Assembly: GCF_002077155.1 (NCBI RefSeq)
Contig: NZ_CP015027.1
Span: forward strand, 496,001-560,000
Source of the DNA: Sporosarcina sp. P33
GTDB taxonomy: Bacteria; Bacillota; Bacilli; Bacillales_A; Planococcaceae
Direction of reading: 5' to 3'
DNA: 64,000 nt
The notes under the pieces were generated by a model. That model had not been told where the DNA came from. It worked only from the letters and a program-made list of their open reading frames with translations, and ran no database searches. Below are positions 63,885 to 64,000 of the stretch, piece by piece. Position 1 is the stretch's first letter. Every line of letters begins with the position of its first letter. Both the position numbers and the translations under genes were made by a program.

Positions 63885-64000
63885 CAAAACTAAAAATAAA
63901 GTCCGTTCCCCTGCGCCCAAAAGGCACGCTTTCCGCGGGGCGCGCTTGAGCCTCCTCGTCGCTGGCGCTCCTGCGGGGTCTCAACATTCGCGCTAAATCC
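63885..64000. repeat. Dispersed GC-rich repeat at the window end
   Basis: Begins AGAGGCTGGGACAAAAC and continues with ACGCTTTCCGCGGGGCGCG and CTCCTGCGGGGTCTC, a type of intergenic repeat recurring in Bacillaceae genomes as I recall, and related in wording to the segment at 19335-19465. It is cut off by the window end. Confidence 0.55.

Overview
The window comes from the chromosome of an endospore-forming Bacillales bacterium. The closest fit is the Planococcaceae, with a Sporosarcina-like genome the best guess. Evidence is an alpha/beta-type SASP gene behind a sigma-G-like promoter, EzrA, SftA, CcpA, two T-box aminoacyl-tRNA synthetase leaders, sigma-B-like promoters, and a gene order very close to the Bacillus subtilis yt* region (sppA-nadK-ytcI-sspA-thiI-nifZ-ezrA; rpsD-tyrS; acuABC-ccpA-aroA; ytxGH-murC-sftA-ytpRQ; ytoP-ytzB-ytnP-trmB; dat-ytzE-rsuA-ytgP-ytfP; leuS-ytqA-ytqB). 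Family and species assignments are made from remembered family features and synteny, not from a search.

Layout. 1-12 kb: signal peptide peptidase, NAD kinase, an acyl-CoA ligase, a SASP, the NifZ/ThiI sulfur-relay pair, EzrA, a FapA-like protein, a membrane-anchored trypsin-like protease and a YflT stress protein. 12-16 kb: a baeRF3 protein, a probable free-standing structured RNA, methionine gamma-lyase with a cre site, and rpsD. 16-20 kb is an accessory patch: a GNAT-like gene broken by one in-frame TAA, an HTH protein, and a small coiled-coil gene split by a complete IS1182-type element. 20-32 kb: T-box-controlled tyrS, a class A PBP with a fibronectin III domain and Lys/Pro/Glu tail, acuABC, ccpA, aroA and a long FtsA-like protein. 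32-42 kb: stress proteins YtxH/YtxG, murC, sftA and the ytoP-to-ytpR operon. 42.6-44.3 kb is gene-free and built of 397-bp tandem repeats. 44-58 kb: housekeeping genes including trmB, dat, rsuA, a MurJ-type flippase, a flavoprotein, leuS and the MnmL/MnmM tRNA-modification pair. 58-64 kb: an acetate-uptake locus (DUF485-actP-DUF294-exonuclease) with a divergent GntR regulator.

How the genes work together. NifZ supplies persulfide sulfur to ThiI for 4-thiouridine in tRNA. AcuA and AcuC acetylate and deacetylate acyl/acetyl-CoA synthetases, CcpA controls carbon use, and two cre-like sites (upstream of methionine gamma-lyase and of the acetate symporter operon) suggest CcpA acts inside this window. 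EzrA, SftA, MurC, the class A PBP, the YtgP flippase and the FtsA-like protein all serve division and wall synthesis. ThiI, TrmB, MnmL and MnmM modify tRNA.

The most unusual content is non-coding. Three separate intergenic arrays (19.9 kb, 24.7-25.1 kb, 52.2-52.5 kb) are made of degenerate repeats spaced 20-21 bp, nearly all exactly 21. Their cores are TATGAGCG-like and TATGATC-like, and in two arrays these alternate regularly to give a 42-bp super-period. A fourth locus is the 397-bp tandem array full of long palindromes. A fifth is a roughly 280-nt structured RNA with its own consensus promoter and terminator. I do not recognise a described name for any of these.
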